Assembly: GCA_028023455.1 (NCBI GenBank)
Contig: JAQFVV010000143.1
Coordinates: 1,898,001 to 1,962,000 of the forward strand
Origin: Epiperipatus broadwayi
Taxonomy: Eukaryota; Onychophora; Udeonychophora; Euonychophora; Peripatidae
Direction of reading: 5' to 3'
Length of the DNA stretch: 64,000 nt
Shown here: positions 13,240 through 25,139 of the stretch, piece after piece
Position numbering within the stretch: position 1 is the first letter of the stretch
How the letters are laid out: every line of letters begins with the position of its first letter
Notes under the pieces: model-generated
Databases searched by the model: none
Told to the model about the DNA's origin: nothing
Seen by the model: only the letters and a program-made list of their open reading frames with translations
Program-made: the position numbers and the translations under genes

Positions 13240-13450
13240 TGAAATCTATATCACCAAGCCAAAGAATTAAATATTGCAGATTAGGAAAACAATACCTCAA
13301 AACATTGTTCTACATATTAATATGTGTGAAATGTATTTGAAAAGTTTAAATAAAGTTTGCATTTTTCTAGCAATATTTATTAAGTTATAGAAATAATTTA
13401 CTATATAATTACTACAAAATATACAATATATATATTGAAATGGTTATGTG
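13240..13450 (+). repeat. Second copy of family G body
   Basis: Shares AAAACATTGTT, ATGTATTTGAAAAGTTTAAA and the following region with 12711-12850. The tRNA-like head is not recognisable here. Confidence 0.55.
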
Positions 13451-16019
13451 TCTCATGGCATATAACAACATAGTAGTGTGTATGCATATATATATATAAA
13501 TTTGAAAGGAAAAGTAGAAATAAGTATAAACAAAAAAAATTTGTAGATATTTTTTTATATTACACTGGAATAACAATTAAAGGTTAGATAATTTTGAATT
13601 TTAAAAAATCTATTATAAATTAAACATTTAAAAAGACCTAATTAATATTTTATTAATTCTGATTTTGAAATTAAAACAAGGACATTTTTATGTTACAATA
13701 GATATAATGGTAATTATAAAATTCCACTATCTATTTTGATTAGATTAATTTTTTAAATTAAAGCTTGTATAACATATTTTGATAAAAATCCTACAAAATT
13801 GTTTTTGAAAGGATTAAGTGAATTGAAAGAGTCATTAACTTTTTTCAAACAAGATAAAGAAAACTTACTTTTAATTACTGTGGATTTTTTAAAAATTCCA
13901 CCCTGTCTATAAAAAGGTTGGAAATCAGAGAGTTTAACAGATTGTGACAGCATGATAACTATGAAGTTATAACTGAATGCAAGAAACAGCATATCCAGCT
14001 ACTACTGTTCATGCTACAATAGAGGAGTTTTAATTCATATAGAGTCCAGGTCAGATTTTTTGTGGTTCATTAATCTGTATATATTGTATATTAGCCAGTA
14101 TGCCTGAAGTCTATCAAATTCTAAACTAAATGTGTGTATTCCAAAAGTTACAAGATTAAACCTTTCCCAAAGATGACAATAAATCAGTTTACTGTTTTAG
14201 AAAGGACCAGTTTACCTGGAGATTACATCAGCTTGTTGAAGTAGTTTATATGTATATTGTTTTATCTATATACAGAAAAGAATAGATAAAGGTACTGAAT
14301 CAGATATATATAAAAGACATCTGGTTAGTAGAACTATTCTATATATTGAGAACAAAATTATTTTAAATAATTTCTTGAAAATGACAGATAAAATTTGTAA
14401 CAAATTTTAAAAGTAAATAACTTTTGTCATCTAAAAATAAAACAATGTAAGAAAAATAATAAATGACCTTTGTGTTTGGATTATTTGTTCCCATATAAAA
14501 AGAGAGAGAGAGGAAAATTCTGAGGATTTTTATTTAAATATTAAAAACTAGGTCACAAGGACCTGAATTTTAAATGAAACTTTTGTTATTGAAAATGATA
14601 ATTTTATTTCGAAATTAAAAAAAAAAGTAAACTCCAAAAATCTTTCTATATTAGAGAACAAAAGAACTTGCTAGAATATTTTTAATGATGTTTATAATTA
14701 ATTAAGAATAATTTAAAAAAAAAAAAAAAACTTTGATGAAGCACTGTCAAAAAAAATAATAATATATCTATATATATTTTAAAAAACTTTTACTTATCAT
14801 AAAAAAGCTTTAATTCAGATTATCTATATTTTATATATATGCATGTATGTATTATTAAAAATAAATTGAATTTTATTATTAGTTTACATAATTCTGATAT
14901 GTAATTTTACTTTATACAACAGGTCTGTACTTATATAGATGAGTGTCATGTAGAGACATATATATATATTAAAATCATACTTTATGAATTATTAAAATGA
15001 ATTATTGAGTTTTATTATTAGTTTATCACAATTCTGATATGCAATTATTTTATATACAGGCATGGCTGTGTGCTAATACATAAGTGTTGTATGTAAACCT
15101 ATTGAGATATTTGTAAATCACAATGTGATAGCTTATTTCTTTTTGTATTAATCAAAATCAGAATGCTTAATTTATATTTATAGTACACTCAGCATACCTT
15201 GATTTCATTTTATTGTTTCTAATAAATAAATTTATATTTCATATTTAAATTATTCTAGAGAATTTATTTAATCCTGAAATATTATAAATTATTATATGTT
15301 GTATTATATCTCTTGCTCACAGTAACAGTTATAGAGCTTTTGCTCACTGAATTGGATTCATGCGTAATGGTCTGTTATATAAAAAGGAATTATGTTTTAA
15401 GTTATGGACATCCAGATGATTATGATCCTGGTTGGTGCAAAAGGGATATTCTTTAAAGTCCATGCACTACATTTTGTTTTACTTATTTATTTAGAAATTG
15501 TTTATAGTTGTTCAGTACATTAATGGTACTAAGTGGCCAGAGCATTGATGATGATCAGCATGTTTTAGTATCCCAGCATTATTTTTAATGGTTATATTTT
15601 TATGAATTAGCACTTGAGTCTGTGCATCTAAATAATTATTGTTTGTATTGCTGCCTTAAGTTTGGCAAAAGAGAAATAATTAGCTTTGTCTGTAATAGAC
15701 CCATTTCTAATCCTGTCACAAGATTGACTGTTGATATATTTTTATTGTTGATCATGCATGATGATGAATGATTACTTCTTTTGTGTAATGCTGGTGAACT
15801 TATAGTTAATTCTATGTTGATATCTTATGCTCCTCATATTCATTATAACATGCTCATTCCTTTTATATTTCATATTTAAATTTTGTATTATCTTGTGATG
15901 ATGATGATTTTCCATGACTCCAGGTTCACCCCTGGTGATCCATATTCTTACAATATATATATAAATGTAAAATTGGCAACACCTAACTGGTCATATATAT
16001 ATATATATATTACATAGCC
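13451..16019. other. AT-rich DNA, no gene seen
   Basis: A 79-codon - strand open frame at 13753-13992 has no recognisable domain and no splice or promoter context that I can defend. AT dinucleotide tracts occur near 13485 and 15950-16010. The segments near 14950 and 15010 share a short diverged duplication around GAATTATTGAGTTTTATTAT. Confidence 0.45.
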
Positions 16020-16260
16020 AGCGACACACATGACTACATGTCACCAATAAATATTTCAGCAAACCATAGCCATTGCAGCAATATAAAAATATAGAAAATG
16101 GATTATCTCTCACTCCCAAATGTGATATTATAGAAACTATAATGTACACATTAAGAAATAAAAAAGTAAAACTTGCATCTGCTGAGAAATTAATCAAACT
16201 TATTAAAAATCAATTAAAGAAATAAATTTTTATTTACAAATCATCCAAAGAATTAAATAT
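16020..16260 (+). repeat. Interspersed repeat shared with 13139-13270
   Basis: TCACCAATAAATATTTCAGC and the following AAATGGATTATCT region match 13139-13215 (TCACCAATAAATATTTCAAC, AAATGGATAACTT). It belongs to the same repeat neighbourhood as family G. Confidence 0.5.
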
Positions 16261-16769
16261 TTTGAATGATTAGAAGTAAACTTGATTAACTTTTCAATAG
16301 AAGTAAATTTCATTCTGTTAATTGTCATTGCATGTATTATGGTTATATAACATCATAGACTAAAGCTGAAAGGGGGTGATTTATTTTTGACGGTCATGGT
16401 CATGCTATTTGTTTGTGGAGGCATCATTCACATACCAAAGTAGACAATAATAATCTAATTAATAATTTTCTTCTTAACATCAAAATAGGCTAATATGTTT
16501 AAAACATGAAAATAATATATTTATCAAAGAAATTATAATTGAAAAACAAATATTTTCAAGAAGGGTTGTTAGTGTGAGCACCAGAAAAATTAGAATATTT
16601 GCTGTCAAAACTTATTTGATTTCTTACATAATGTTTGCATTTATCATGCTCATTGAAATATATATATATATTGATCATTCTAAATATATTAATTTTTCTT
16701 TCAAACATACATGCTTTTTTTTTTGCTTTGCCCTCATTTAAATCATTTGCTATATTGTTAATAAATATT

Positions 16770-17030
16770 CTCCATACAGTAGTCCCACATAGCGCAAGCC
16801 TTAGTAATCAATGGATCCAAGAAAGTTTGTGCATAAAATCCCTATCTAGTGCCTACTCATCCTATATTCACAGACTAGTGCTTTCATCAGTGAGGAGTGT
16901 TGAAACTGAGTGCACTGTACCTAGATCTTAGGATCTAATGCAATCCTCTGACAGCAGTCTTTTACCTATTTAATTAACTAAAAAACTATGAGTCCAAGAT
17001 AAAAACACAGTTCAGTATCTATACATTTTA
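16770..17030 (-). repeat. Family B unit, left half of a split foldback
   Basis: On the + strand it reads TCTCCATACAGTAGTCCCAC, then CCTATCTAGTGCCTACTCAT, then TCATCAGTGAGGAG and CACTGTACCTAGATCTTAGG. The hammerhead (- strand sense) is damaged: CUGAUGA is present but most of stem II and GAAA are deleted. The inner part, with GGATCTAATGCAATCCTCTG, reappears inverted at 17355-17470. The open frame at 16635-16931 is a spurious translation of this repeat. Confidence 0.75.
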
Positions 17031-17040
17031 GTATCTTTGG

Positions 17041-17945
17041 TTATTAAAACTAGTACTGGGTGGCACTATTATATGGAGAGAAGATTTGAATAAAGACTTT
17101 ATGTCAGTATACTTGTGCAAAAGATGGGATGGTTATGTGGCCAAGAATGGGATAAAAGAATAGATGCATTTATAAAAAAGGAGTTGGAGAGATGGAGAAC
17201 TAGTATGGAGAGCAAAAAGAGTTTAAATGTTTATAGAAGTAAGCAGAATATTTTGTGTAAGTTAATGTATAGTAATAGCAAGGAAAGTAGTTTACTGTTT
17301 AAGGCTTGAACAGGATCATTAGCAACAAGGTAATATAAACGCAAATGGAAAAATGTATAGATACTGAACTGTGTTTTTATCTTGGCTTTTAAGTTTTTAT
17401 TTTATTAAATAGGTAAAAGACTGCTGTCAGAGGATTGCATTAGATCTTAAAATCTAGGTACAGTGCAGTAAAATACTTTCTTTTTCTTTTCTATAAATAA
17501 ATTAAAACAAAAAATTTACTTCTTTCTCTATTAAAAATTTATCTTCTTTCTCTCTCCACTCTCTTTCCCCCTCTCCCCCCCTCTTTTAATTTGCAAGTTA
17601 TGTAAGGAAGGCATGGAAAATATTAAGTATCTGCTAATTGAATGTAATTGCTTACAAGCAGAGTGGGTACAAATAATAAAGATGTGGGAGAATAAATATA
17701 TATAAAGTGATTATACAGAAAATGGGTTTGTGGTTTTTATGTTGGGTTTGGAAAAAAATAAGAGAACTAGATATAAAGGCCATAGAATGGCAAAAATGAT
17801 GTTGTGGAAATGGGAGGGAGCATAATAGAGAAGAATATGGGAAAACAGGGTGGAGAATGAAAAGAAAGGTAAGGTAGCTAACAGTTTTTTCTAGGCATAG
17901 TGGCTGAGAGATTCCTGACTTTGGTAACAGGAGAATCCATAACAC
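17041..17945 (+). pseudogene. LINE ORF2 C-terminal remnant, interrupted by an insertion
   Basis: Two blocks, 17041-17352 and 17588-17945, are collinear with the - strand copy at 18940-19760. The first encodes a region with EWDKRIDAFIKK and ERWRTSMES. The second encodes CKLCKEG followed, at the expected spacing, by a change where the knuckle histidine should be; the inverted copy keeps the full CX2CX8HX4C pattern. Between the blocks sits 17353-17587, which carries the right half of a family B foldback and a CT-rich run. Stops and frameshifts show decay. The clade is not identified. Confidence 0.7.
17353..17587 (+). repeat. Family B right half plus CT-rich run, inserted in LINE remnant
   Basis: GATACTGAACTGTGTTTTTA through GATTGCATTAGATCTTA and GGTACAGTGCAG is the reverse complement of about 16915-17025. 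The CT-rich run is at about 17530-17587. The insertion splits an otherwise collinear LINE fragment. Confidence 0.7.
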
Positions 17946-18139
17946 ATAGCAATACTGTTTTAACAGCTTGCTAAATACTTACATTGATCACACTTATTGA
18001 AAATATTTCTTTTCAATCATTGTTTATTTACTAAATATACATTTGCTTTTGTCACTAATTTAATTTCTTACCTATCACTAAAAATATTAATTTCAGTTTG
18101 TTTTCAAACATATTATGCTATTTTTATTATAAATGTTAT

Positions 18140-18790
18140 ATAAAGAGCTCAAAAATAAGCTCTTAACAAGCTTTGCAGAATATCCCTAACTCAAGACCGG
18201 TTAGTGCTACTGGCTTTCTCAGTGAAGTGCTAGAATATTCAAGCATTAGATTAAAAATGCCAGGACAAGCCCAGCACATTATCTAATGGATAAATATTAA
18301 GTAGAAAGTCTGAAATTTTCAGATATTCATATGTCTTCCAATCCAGCTATCTAAATTAAATAGCCATATAGGACTGAACTAGGTTCAGATACACCATATA
18401 TTAATAGCTTTAGCAATATAAAATCACCAAAACCTTAATAGCAAAAAATAAAATTACAAAGAAATCAAGTCAGATATCACATGACCTAATTTAAACAAGC
18501 TTGTATTACAAATGTTAAATGTTAGTTCAGTCCCATATGGCTATTTAAGTTAGATAACTAGATTGGAAGACATATGAATGTCTGAAAATTTCAGATTTTC
18601 TATTTAATAGTTATCTATTAGATAAAGTGCTGAGCTTATCCTGGTATTTTTAATCTAATGCTTGAATATCCTATCACCTCACTGAGGAAGCCAATAGCAG
18701 AAACCGGTCTGGGGTTAAGGATATTCTGCAAAGCTTGTTAAGAGCTTAATTGTGAGCTTTTTATATAACATTTGTAATACAAGCTTGTTT
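18140..18790. repeat. Family A foldback element
   Basis: The left arm (about 18145-18410) and right arm (about 18520-18790) are inverted copies sharing GCTCTTAACAAGCTTTGCAG / CTGCAAAGCTTGTTAAGAGC, GACATATGAATGTCTGAAAA and GCTATTTAAGTTAGATA. The intervening DNA includes ATCACATGACCTAATTTAAA, which recurs inverted just past the right arm, hinting at a wider inverted structure. The right arm has a hammerhead with an intact core. The left-arm ribozyme (about 18182-18240, - strand) has CUGAGAA and has lost GAAA. Confidence 0.8.
18665..18725 (+). ncRNA. Hammerhead ribozyme, type I (family A)
   Basis: Outer stem I AAUAUCCU (18665-18672) pairs perfectly with AGGAUAUU (18718-18725). Inner stem I CCUCA (18677-18681) pairs with UGGGG (18710-18714), with one U-G. 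The core is CUGAGGA (18682-18688), a short stem II GC-CAAUA-GC, GAAA (18700-18703), and C-CG-GUC with GUC at 18707-18709. Cleavage is predicted after 18709. Stem II is weak, but stem I is the longest in the window. Confidence 0.75.
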
Positions 18791-18939
18791 AAATTAGGTC
18801 ATGTGGCATATGACTTGATTTCTTTGTAATTTTATTTTATGCTATTTTTATAGGTTTTATTTTTAGTTTTTGATTTATTTATTTTTTAATGAAAAAAATT
18901 ACTGTTTTTGTTTATGTGATATGATGCACTGTGACTTCT

Positions 18940-19760
18940 TCTTAAATGGAGTCAGGAACCTCTCAGTAACTATGCCAAGTAAAACCTGTTAGCCACTTTA
19001 CCTTCCCTTTCCATTCCTCATCCTAAGGTTTCTCATAATTTGCTCGATCCCATTTCCACGATGTAATCTTTGTCAACTCTATGGTCTTTATATCTAAATC
19101 CCCCTTATCTTTTCCCAAACCCAGCATAAAAACCAATAACCCACTTTCTGTATAATCACTTTGTTCATATTTATTCTTTCATAACTTCATTATTTGTACC
19201 CTTTCTGTTTTCAAGCATTTACATTCTATTAACAGATGCCTAATATTTTCTATGCCTTCCTTACATAATTTGCAGACTAAATCACCCATATTTTTCCATT
19301 TACGTGTATATTCTCTTGTTGCTAAAGATCCCATGCAAGTCTTAAACAATAAACTATTTTCCTTGCTATTATCATAAATTAACTTGCACCCAATGTTCTG
19401 AATACTTCTATATTTATTTAAACTCTCCATACTAGTTCTCCATCTCTCCACTCCCTATTCTTTATTAATGCATCTATTCTTTTATCCCATTCCTTACCAC
19501 TATAACACTCAACAATCCTCCTAACAGAATCATCCCACCTTTTGTACAAGTATACTGATATAAATTCTTTATCCAAATCTTCTGCATTACCTTTCTCACC
19601 CATCTTGTTGCCTGCCTTTTACTCATAACCCAATTAAATACTATTTTGGCTATTTTTTATTATCCATAAACTACAACATACTAAACATTTTCATTTTACT
19701 TTTTGCATCTCTCATATAAAAACTTGACCATCCCATTTCTCCTTGAATTGTTTACTTTGG
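18940..19760 (-). pseudogene. LINE ORF2 C-terminal remnant, inverted copy
   Basis: On the - strand, near 19600-19420, it encodes EFISVYLYKRWDD, then EWDKRIDALIKN. After a frameshift near 19430-19450 it encodes ERWRTSMES and SLLFKTCMGSLATREYTRKW. A zinc knuckle follows: CKLC, eight residues, then HLLIEC, which is CX2CX8HX4C. This knuckle lies after the reverse transcriptase in many LINE ORF2 proteins. No RT motif is retained. It is the inverted partner of 17041-17945, with the family A foldback at 18140-18790 between them. Confidence 0.7.
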
Positions 19761-20587
19761 TATGTAGATGGTGGCTCCACCAATGAGTTGTATATATATG
19801 CAACTAGCACTCCCTTTTTTAGTTTTGTGTATTGCTATAGCTACCAAAGATAGAGTTAGGAGACATTAAGTGTAAACCAAACCTGTAAATAATTTACATT
19901 CAATTAAAAGAAAAAAAAATCTTGAAAAATAATTTGAAAAACTGTCATTAAGTTATATATTATTCTATTACGGAACTAAATCAACCTCCCTCCCTTTTTT
20001 AAATTTACAGTAATTTTGGATTTAATGAAATGCTTAATAGAAAATAACTTTTTTTCATGTATTATTTAAACTATATAAAAAAAGAGGAAAATTTACCAAT
20101 TAAAGTGCCTTACATATTTATTTTAAATACATATTTTATCAGATAGAAATCGAGGATGTATGAGAATTTATTAATATATAATATTAATTCATACACAGAA
20201 ATAATTCAGTGCTGAAATACATATATCATTAGTGCACTCAATATTTTTAGTTGCTATGAAATAATTATATTCTTTTCATACAATCACATAATAATGGAAG
20301 AAAACTATTATTTAAACATAATTTATAATTTACACACTACATTTTTAAGTGTGTTAATGATCAGAAAATATTACTTTTAGTAAAACAGAACCAATGCTAC
20401 ACATTTTGCAGCTGTTAAATGTTTATGGTATGGAATTCATTAGTTTCAAAGTAAATCATCTAGAAATGCTAAATTGTTTAATTATTTTTAATGTTTTCTC
20501 CTATTACAATATATACTTTTAATGCTTTTTTTTTAAGCTTAGTTTTTAACATGACTTTTTTTTTTTTAAAAAGAATTTTGTTTCAGG
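19761..20587. other. AT-rich DNA, no gene seen
   Basis: Nothing beyond poly-A/T runs. A short element-like start may be present near 19800, but it cannot be bounded. Confidence 0.45.
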
Positions 20588-20922
20588 AGTTAAGCGCAGG
20601 GGTCGCCAAACTTTTTTGATCATAGACCCCTATATAATTTTTCGAAATCTCCATCGACCCCCAAAAAATAATTTTCAGTTAATTAAAATAAAACTATCTA
20701 TTAGGTACTGTGTTTGTACATTTATTTTATGATTTTAAACATTTATTAAAGTAATTTTACATTGTGTAACAATAGTTTTATGGAAAATATGTGTGATTTG
20801 CATATTAAGAATTGTTTTTCCTTCGACCCTCAATCAATCCCCTGGCTCAGATTGACCCCCACTTTTGTTAAATAGACCCCTGGGGGTCTATATAGACCAC
20901 TTTGGTGACATCTGAGTTAAGG
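20588..20922. mobile_element. hAT-like MITE with 8-bp target duplication
   Basis: The element spans 20597-20914 (318 bp). It starts CAGGGGTCGCCAAACT and ends AGTGG-type sequence ACTTTGGTGACATCTG, whose complement CAGATGTCACCAAAGT matches the left end at 11 of the 15 positions after the first base. AGTTAAGC (20588-20595) and AGTTAAGG (20915-20922) are a 7-of-8 target duplication, with one extra base before the left end. The subterminal regions repeat TAGACCCC and CGACCCCC. Ends, length and 8-bp duplication fit non-autonomous hAT elements. No transposase is encoded. Confidence 0.8.
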
Positions 20923-21686
20923 AAAAGGGAATGGGAAATAAGTTTTATTTGTTTTGCATATTTTTTTATCATTATTGATATTTGCCATACTTACCAGAAA
21001 TCTTGGTTTTATGGCAATAGAGTTACTTCAAACTTTATTAGAACTTTTCAGTTTAATTTGTCTTTTAAAGATATTTATTGATAGCATTTAGCAAACATTG
21101 AAATCATTATTTGTTTATTTATCTATGCAATAAATGTACAATATATCAATTATAGTAACTAGTGAACAAATTAATCCTAATAAATAATTTAACACAGAAT
21201 AAGAGATATTTTTCAAATCTTTCAAAAAGCATCTGACACTGAAAACCCATTGCTAAGTACTGAAACTCAACTTGGCAACTTTTGAAATGTTTAAATGTAT
21301 ATGTTATGTTAAAAATTAGTAAGTTGAATAAAAGTAGAATCCTGAGAATATGACTGCCACTGAGATAAGTCAGCCTCCACTAATGTAAAACAAGAAATTA
21401 ATATTCTCCTAATTTATTTACTCCTGACAATTCTGTATAATTAAATTTGTCTAAAGACTCATCCAAAGTTAGACAAAAAATATAATTTGTTATATAGCAA
21501 TAGATATCTTCTCTAAAGATCTGGTATTCATTTTTCGTTTGAATGATGGGAATTAATCAGGAGAAAAAATTATAAGCCACAGATCAAAATATATGGAATG
21601 AAATAAGAAATTTTGAGAACTGCACCATGTTTTATGTTTGTATATTTAAAAATCATTTTTGTACATGTCATTTGATCACTATAATC

Positions 21687-21800
21687 TGGGGAATTTGGAT
21701 GAGTAGGCACTAGATAGGGATTTTATGCACAAAACTTCTTGCACCCATTGATTACTCTGGCTTACACTGGAGAACAGTACTGTATGGAGAGTTTTGTCTT
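21687..21800 (+). repeat. Truncated family B unit starting at the ribozyme cleavage site
   Basis: Homology to family B begins near 21687 with TGGGGAATTTGGATGAGTAG, equivalent to the sequence just 3' of the hammerhead cut (TGAGGATATTGGATGAG). It runs to GTACTGTATGGAGAGTTTTG. The sequence upstream of 21686 is unrelated to family B. This supports an RNA intermediate with a ribozyme-made 5' end. Confidence 0.65.
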
Positions 21801-22533
21801 TGTATATGTTCAACTGATTTGATATTTAATGATTATAAAAGGTGCTGTGATGATACAACAAATATCAAGCAACTAGAATGTCTTTAAAATTTAAACCAAC
21901 TTTAATTTTTTAATTTGTTATCACAGAATTTAAGAAATATGCACATCTATATAATTACAATTAAAAATGTTAAAAAAATAAATAAAAGTTATGGTGTTTT
22001 TGACTTTACTATCAGCATTTTATAACTAAAGCAACCATTATTATTCTTTCTAGAACCCCTTGCCTTTTATATCTATTTATAGTTATTTAGAGTTAGTATA
22101 GCATACATTAACATGAATTTTGATGTGACTGATTATCATTTTTTGCACTAAGTGTAGCCTTGAAATTTTGAATTTGTGCAATTCTATTCTTTATTACTCA
22201 CAAAACAATTCTGACTTCAATCTTTTCTGTCTTTTTTTTAAGTTTTTGTTCTTTATCTTTCATTCACTTATATTTTTCTCCTTGCAGAATTAGAATATTT
22301 GTACCTATTTAAAAGAAGTTACTAATGATGATGATGTATGATGTCACTTCCTTTCAATAAAGAAAAGTTTTATACAACTTTTATGTAGCAGCAACTCAAT
22401 GGCTTCTAATAATTTATTCAAATAACAAAAAATAAATAAATATTTATTATATAAACTTTTTAAATTTTATTCCTACTTATTTTAATAGTAAAAAATATTA
22501 ATATTTTTCTGATTATAAACTTTATTTTTTTAG
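21801..22533. other. Probable intron upstream of the DOK exon
   Basis: AT-rich and non-coding. Ends in a T-rich tract and TTTTTTAG directly before the exon. Confidence 0.5.
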
Positions 22534-22756
22534 GTTTGGCAACGGAGATGGCTGATTTTTCGTAAAGTTTCCAGTAAAGGTCCATGTCGTATGGAAAAGT
22601 TTCTAGATGAAAAAACTGCTAATCTAGGGTCTTATCATAAGGTAACAATTCTAACAGAAGTTTGCAGTGTTAATCGGTTGCCTTCAGAAAACAAAAAACA
22701 TGCCTTTTCAATTAATTTTTCTGATGGAGTTTCAAAGCATTTTTGCTGTGATTCTG
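22534..22756 (+). CDS. DOK4/5: Internal exon of a DOK4/5-like docking protein (part of PH domain)
   Basis: Docking proteins of this family are membrane-recruited adaptors that act downstream of receptor tyrosine kinases, with an N-terminal PH domain followed by a PTB domain. The exon opens after a T-rich acceptor ending TTTTTTAG at 22533 and closes at a GTAAGT donor at 22757. It encodes 74 full codons plus one base: VWQRRWLIFRKVSSKGP, then RMEKFLDEK, YHKV, NRLP, KKHAFSINF and FCCDSG. This is the PH-domain pattern of vertebrate DOK4/DOK5 (QRCWLVFKKASSKGP, KKHA, FACES), about residues 24-98 there. The preceding first exon and the PTB exons are not recognised in the window, so flanking introns are long. 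An internal methionine at 22591 is not the start. A processed pseudogene is unlikely given intact splice sites and frame. Confidence 0.88.
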
Positions 22757-23967
22757 GTAAGTTTCCACATCTTTTATTCTACTACTTTGTTGCAAATCTA
22801 TAAATTCATTTAAATAATTAAAATATGTTTCTATTGTTTAAAAATTGTCATCTTAATTTTTAAATTAAAAAAAATTTTTATATAAAATTAAAAAATTTTT
22901 TTTTAAAAAAAAAGATATAAAATATGGGAAGGGGAAGAGGGAAAAAAAAAAAAAAATAAAACTTTTTAAAATTTAAAAATTTTTTTTTGGTGGGTTGTTT
23001 TAATTTTAATATTATGGCATTTTAAGGTAAAGAGATTCACACACATGTGTGTGTATGTGCGCGTGCGTGTTTGGTTTGAACATTTCGCCTACTATTCATA
23101 AATAAAATTTGGTCATTGATACATTTTAATTCCAGGCAAAATAAAGAAATGATTTAACAGTTCTTAAAAAATATATTAAAAGATGAAAACCTGAATTAAA
23201 TTAGAATTAAATTATAAACATATTTAGTAATATAATTGTACAGATGGTTAACCATATTATAATAAAGAAAACCTAGCTGAAAATAGTGGGGGAGGGGAGA
23301 ATACTTTTTTAATAACTTCATACAATGTCACATGTATTTCTCAGAAAATTCTAAGTAAAAGTAACAATAATGAGAAAAAGTTGTCAAAATGTAGTGCAAT
23401 GTGGTCTATTTTAATTATTCCTTGCCTGAAGTCACTGACTAGGTATTAGTTATTATTTGTTTAGGTATACTGTATCTTTAATATCTACTTCTTCTACCCT
23501 ACTTTTGCAAGAATTATATATATTTTTGCATTATTTTATTATTGATTTCTTTATTACTTTTCAACAGATTCTTAATTCTTTTTTAGATTAATTTTTTCTT
23601 TCATTGCATTACATCATTTCTTCTCTCTTTTTATCAAAACTGTTACATTTTGTTAGTTATTTGTTCAACTATACAAATCATATGACAAATTTAATTTTTT
23701 TCACCATTTCTTGATTCCTTTTTAGTCTTTGGACTTCCTGGTCTACTTTTAATTTGTAAAATCATTTCCTCTACTATTATTAGAAATATCTTTATCTTAT
23801 TATGATATATATGAGTGGGCTTTTTAACCATATATTTTTAATTTCTGTATTATTATTTTTACTTTTCTTTTAGTAAATTTTTTATCCTCTTAAAATAAGT
23901 CATTTAACATATAACACATTCTATTGGAATGTTTGCTCCAATTTTGTGAACTTTGGATTTCCACCAA
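22757..23967. other. Probable intron with low-complexity A/T and a GT-rich run
   Basis: Begins with the GTAAGT donor. Contains A/T homopolymer blocks (about 22860-22990) and a short alternating CACACATGTGTGTGTATGTG tract near 23040, then AT-rich unique sequence. Confidence 0.5.
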
Positions 23968-25139
23968 CCAAGAGAACAAGCTGGATTTAAAAGTGGTTTT
24001 AGTACAATAGATCATATCCAGGTATTGAGAGAAGTCATAGAAAGGACAAATGAATATGAGTTGTCATTATGTTTTGGATTTGTAGATTATGAAAAGGCAT
24101 TCGATTCTATACACATTTTTCAGTGATTAAAGCATTGGATCATCAAGGTATAGATCCAGGATATTGTCATATTTTAAAGAATATTTATAAAAATGCAACA
24201 GCAACAATTAGATTACATAATGATACTGGAAAAATCAACATTGAGAAAGGTGTAAGACAAGGTGACTCCATATCTCCAAAACTCTTTACAGCAGTGCTGC
24301 AAGAAGTATTTTGTGGATTAAAATGGGAAACTAAAGGAGTGAAAGTAAATGGAGAGTATTTAAGTCATTTAGATTTTGCAGATGATGTAGTTGTTTTTTC
24401 AAATAATGCTTCAGAGCTGCAGGAAATGTTGCAGGAGTTAGCAGACGAAAGTAGAAAAGTAGGACTAAAGATAAATGTTAAAAAGACTAAAGTAATGTTT
24501 AATCGATTTGCTCAAAATATGAAAATAAAGATTGATTATGAAGAATTAGAAGAAGTTAACAGTTACAAATACTTTGGTCAGATTATTAATACAGATGGAA
24601 ACATAATGGAGGAAATTAATCATAGAATTAAACTTGGTTGGAGTGCTTTTGGTAGAAATAACTTGATACTAAAAGGAAATATGCCTATGTGTTTGAAAAG
24701 AAAGGTTTTTAACAAATGTGTTTTACCAGTTCTTACTTATGGATCTGAGACTTGGACACTTAATAGAAGAGCAATACAGAGACTTCAGATCACTCAAAGG
24801 AGTATGGAGAGATGTATGTTGGGAGTAACAAGAAGAGATCGAAAACGCAATGTATGGGTAAGACAACAAACAGGTGTTACTGACCTTATTGAAAAAATTA
24901 AAAGATTGAAATGGAGTTGGGCTGGACATATTGCTAGAAGAGATGATAATAGATGGACAATTGAAATTTTAAACTGGATTCCAAGAGATTGTAAAAGACC
25001 CAGAAAGAGACCACATGTGAGATGGATGGATGAAATAAGAAAATGTGCAGGGGTGTTGTGGAGAAGAGAAGCTAAAGATCGGAGAAGATGGATTAAACTT
25101 GGAGAGACCTTCATCCTCCAGTGGATTGATAATGGTTGA
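23968..25139 (+). pseudogene. 5'-truncated RTE-clade LINE reverse transcriptase
   Basis: The reading frame opens in the RT domain with REQAGFKSGFSTIDHI and FVDYEKAFDSI (about 23968-24110), then hits a stop near 24124. A shifted frame from 24123 continues for 338 codons: VRQGDSISPKLF, the catalytic FADD at 24375-24386, LKINVKKTKVMFN, VLPVLTYGSETW, WAGHIARR and a final GETFILQWIDNG. The 3' end is TGATGATGATGAAT, a short simple tail typical of RTE elements. Endonuclease and the first RT motifs are missing, so this is a dead 5'-truncated copy. Its long intact frame makes it one of the younger LINE copies here. Confidence 0.88.
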
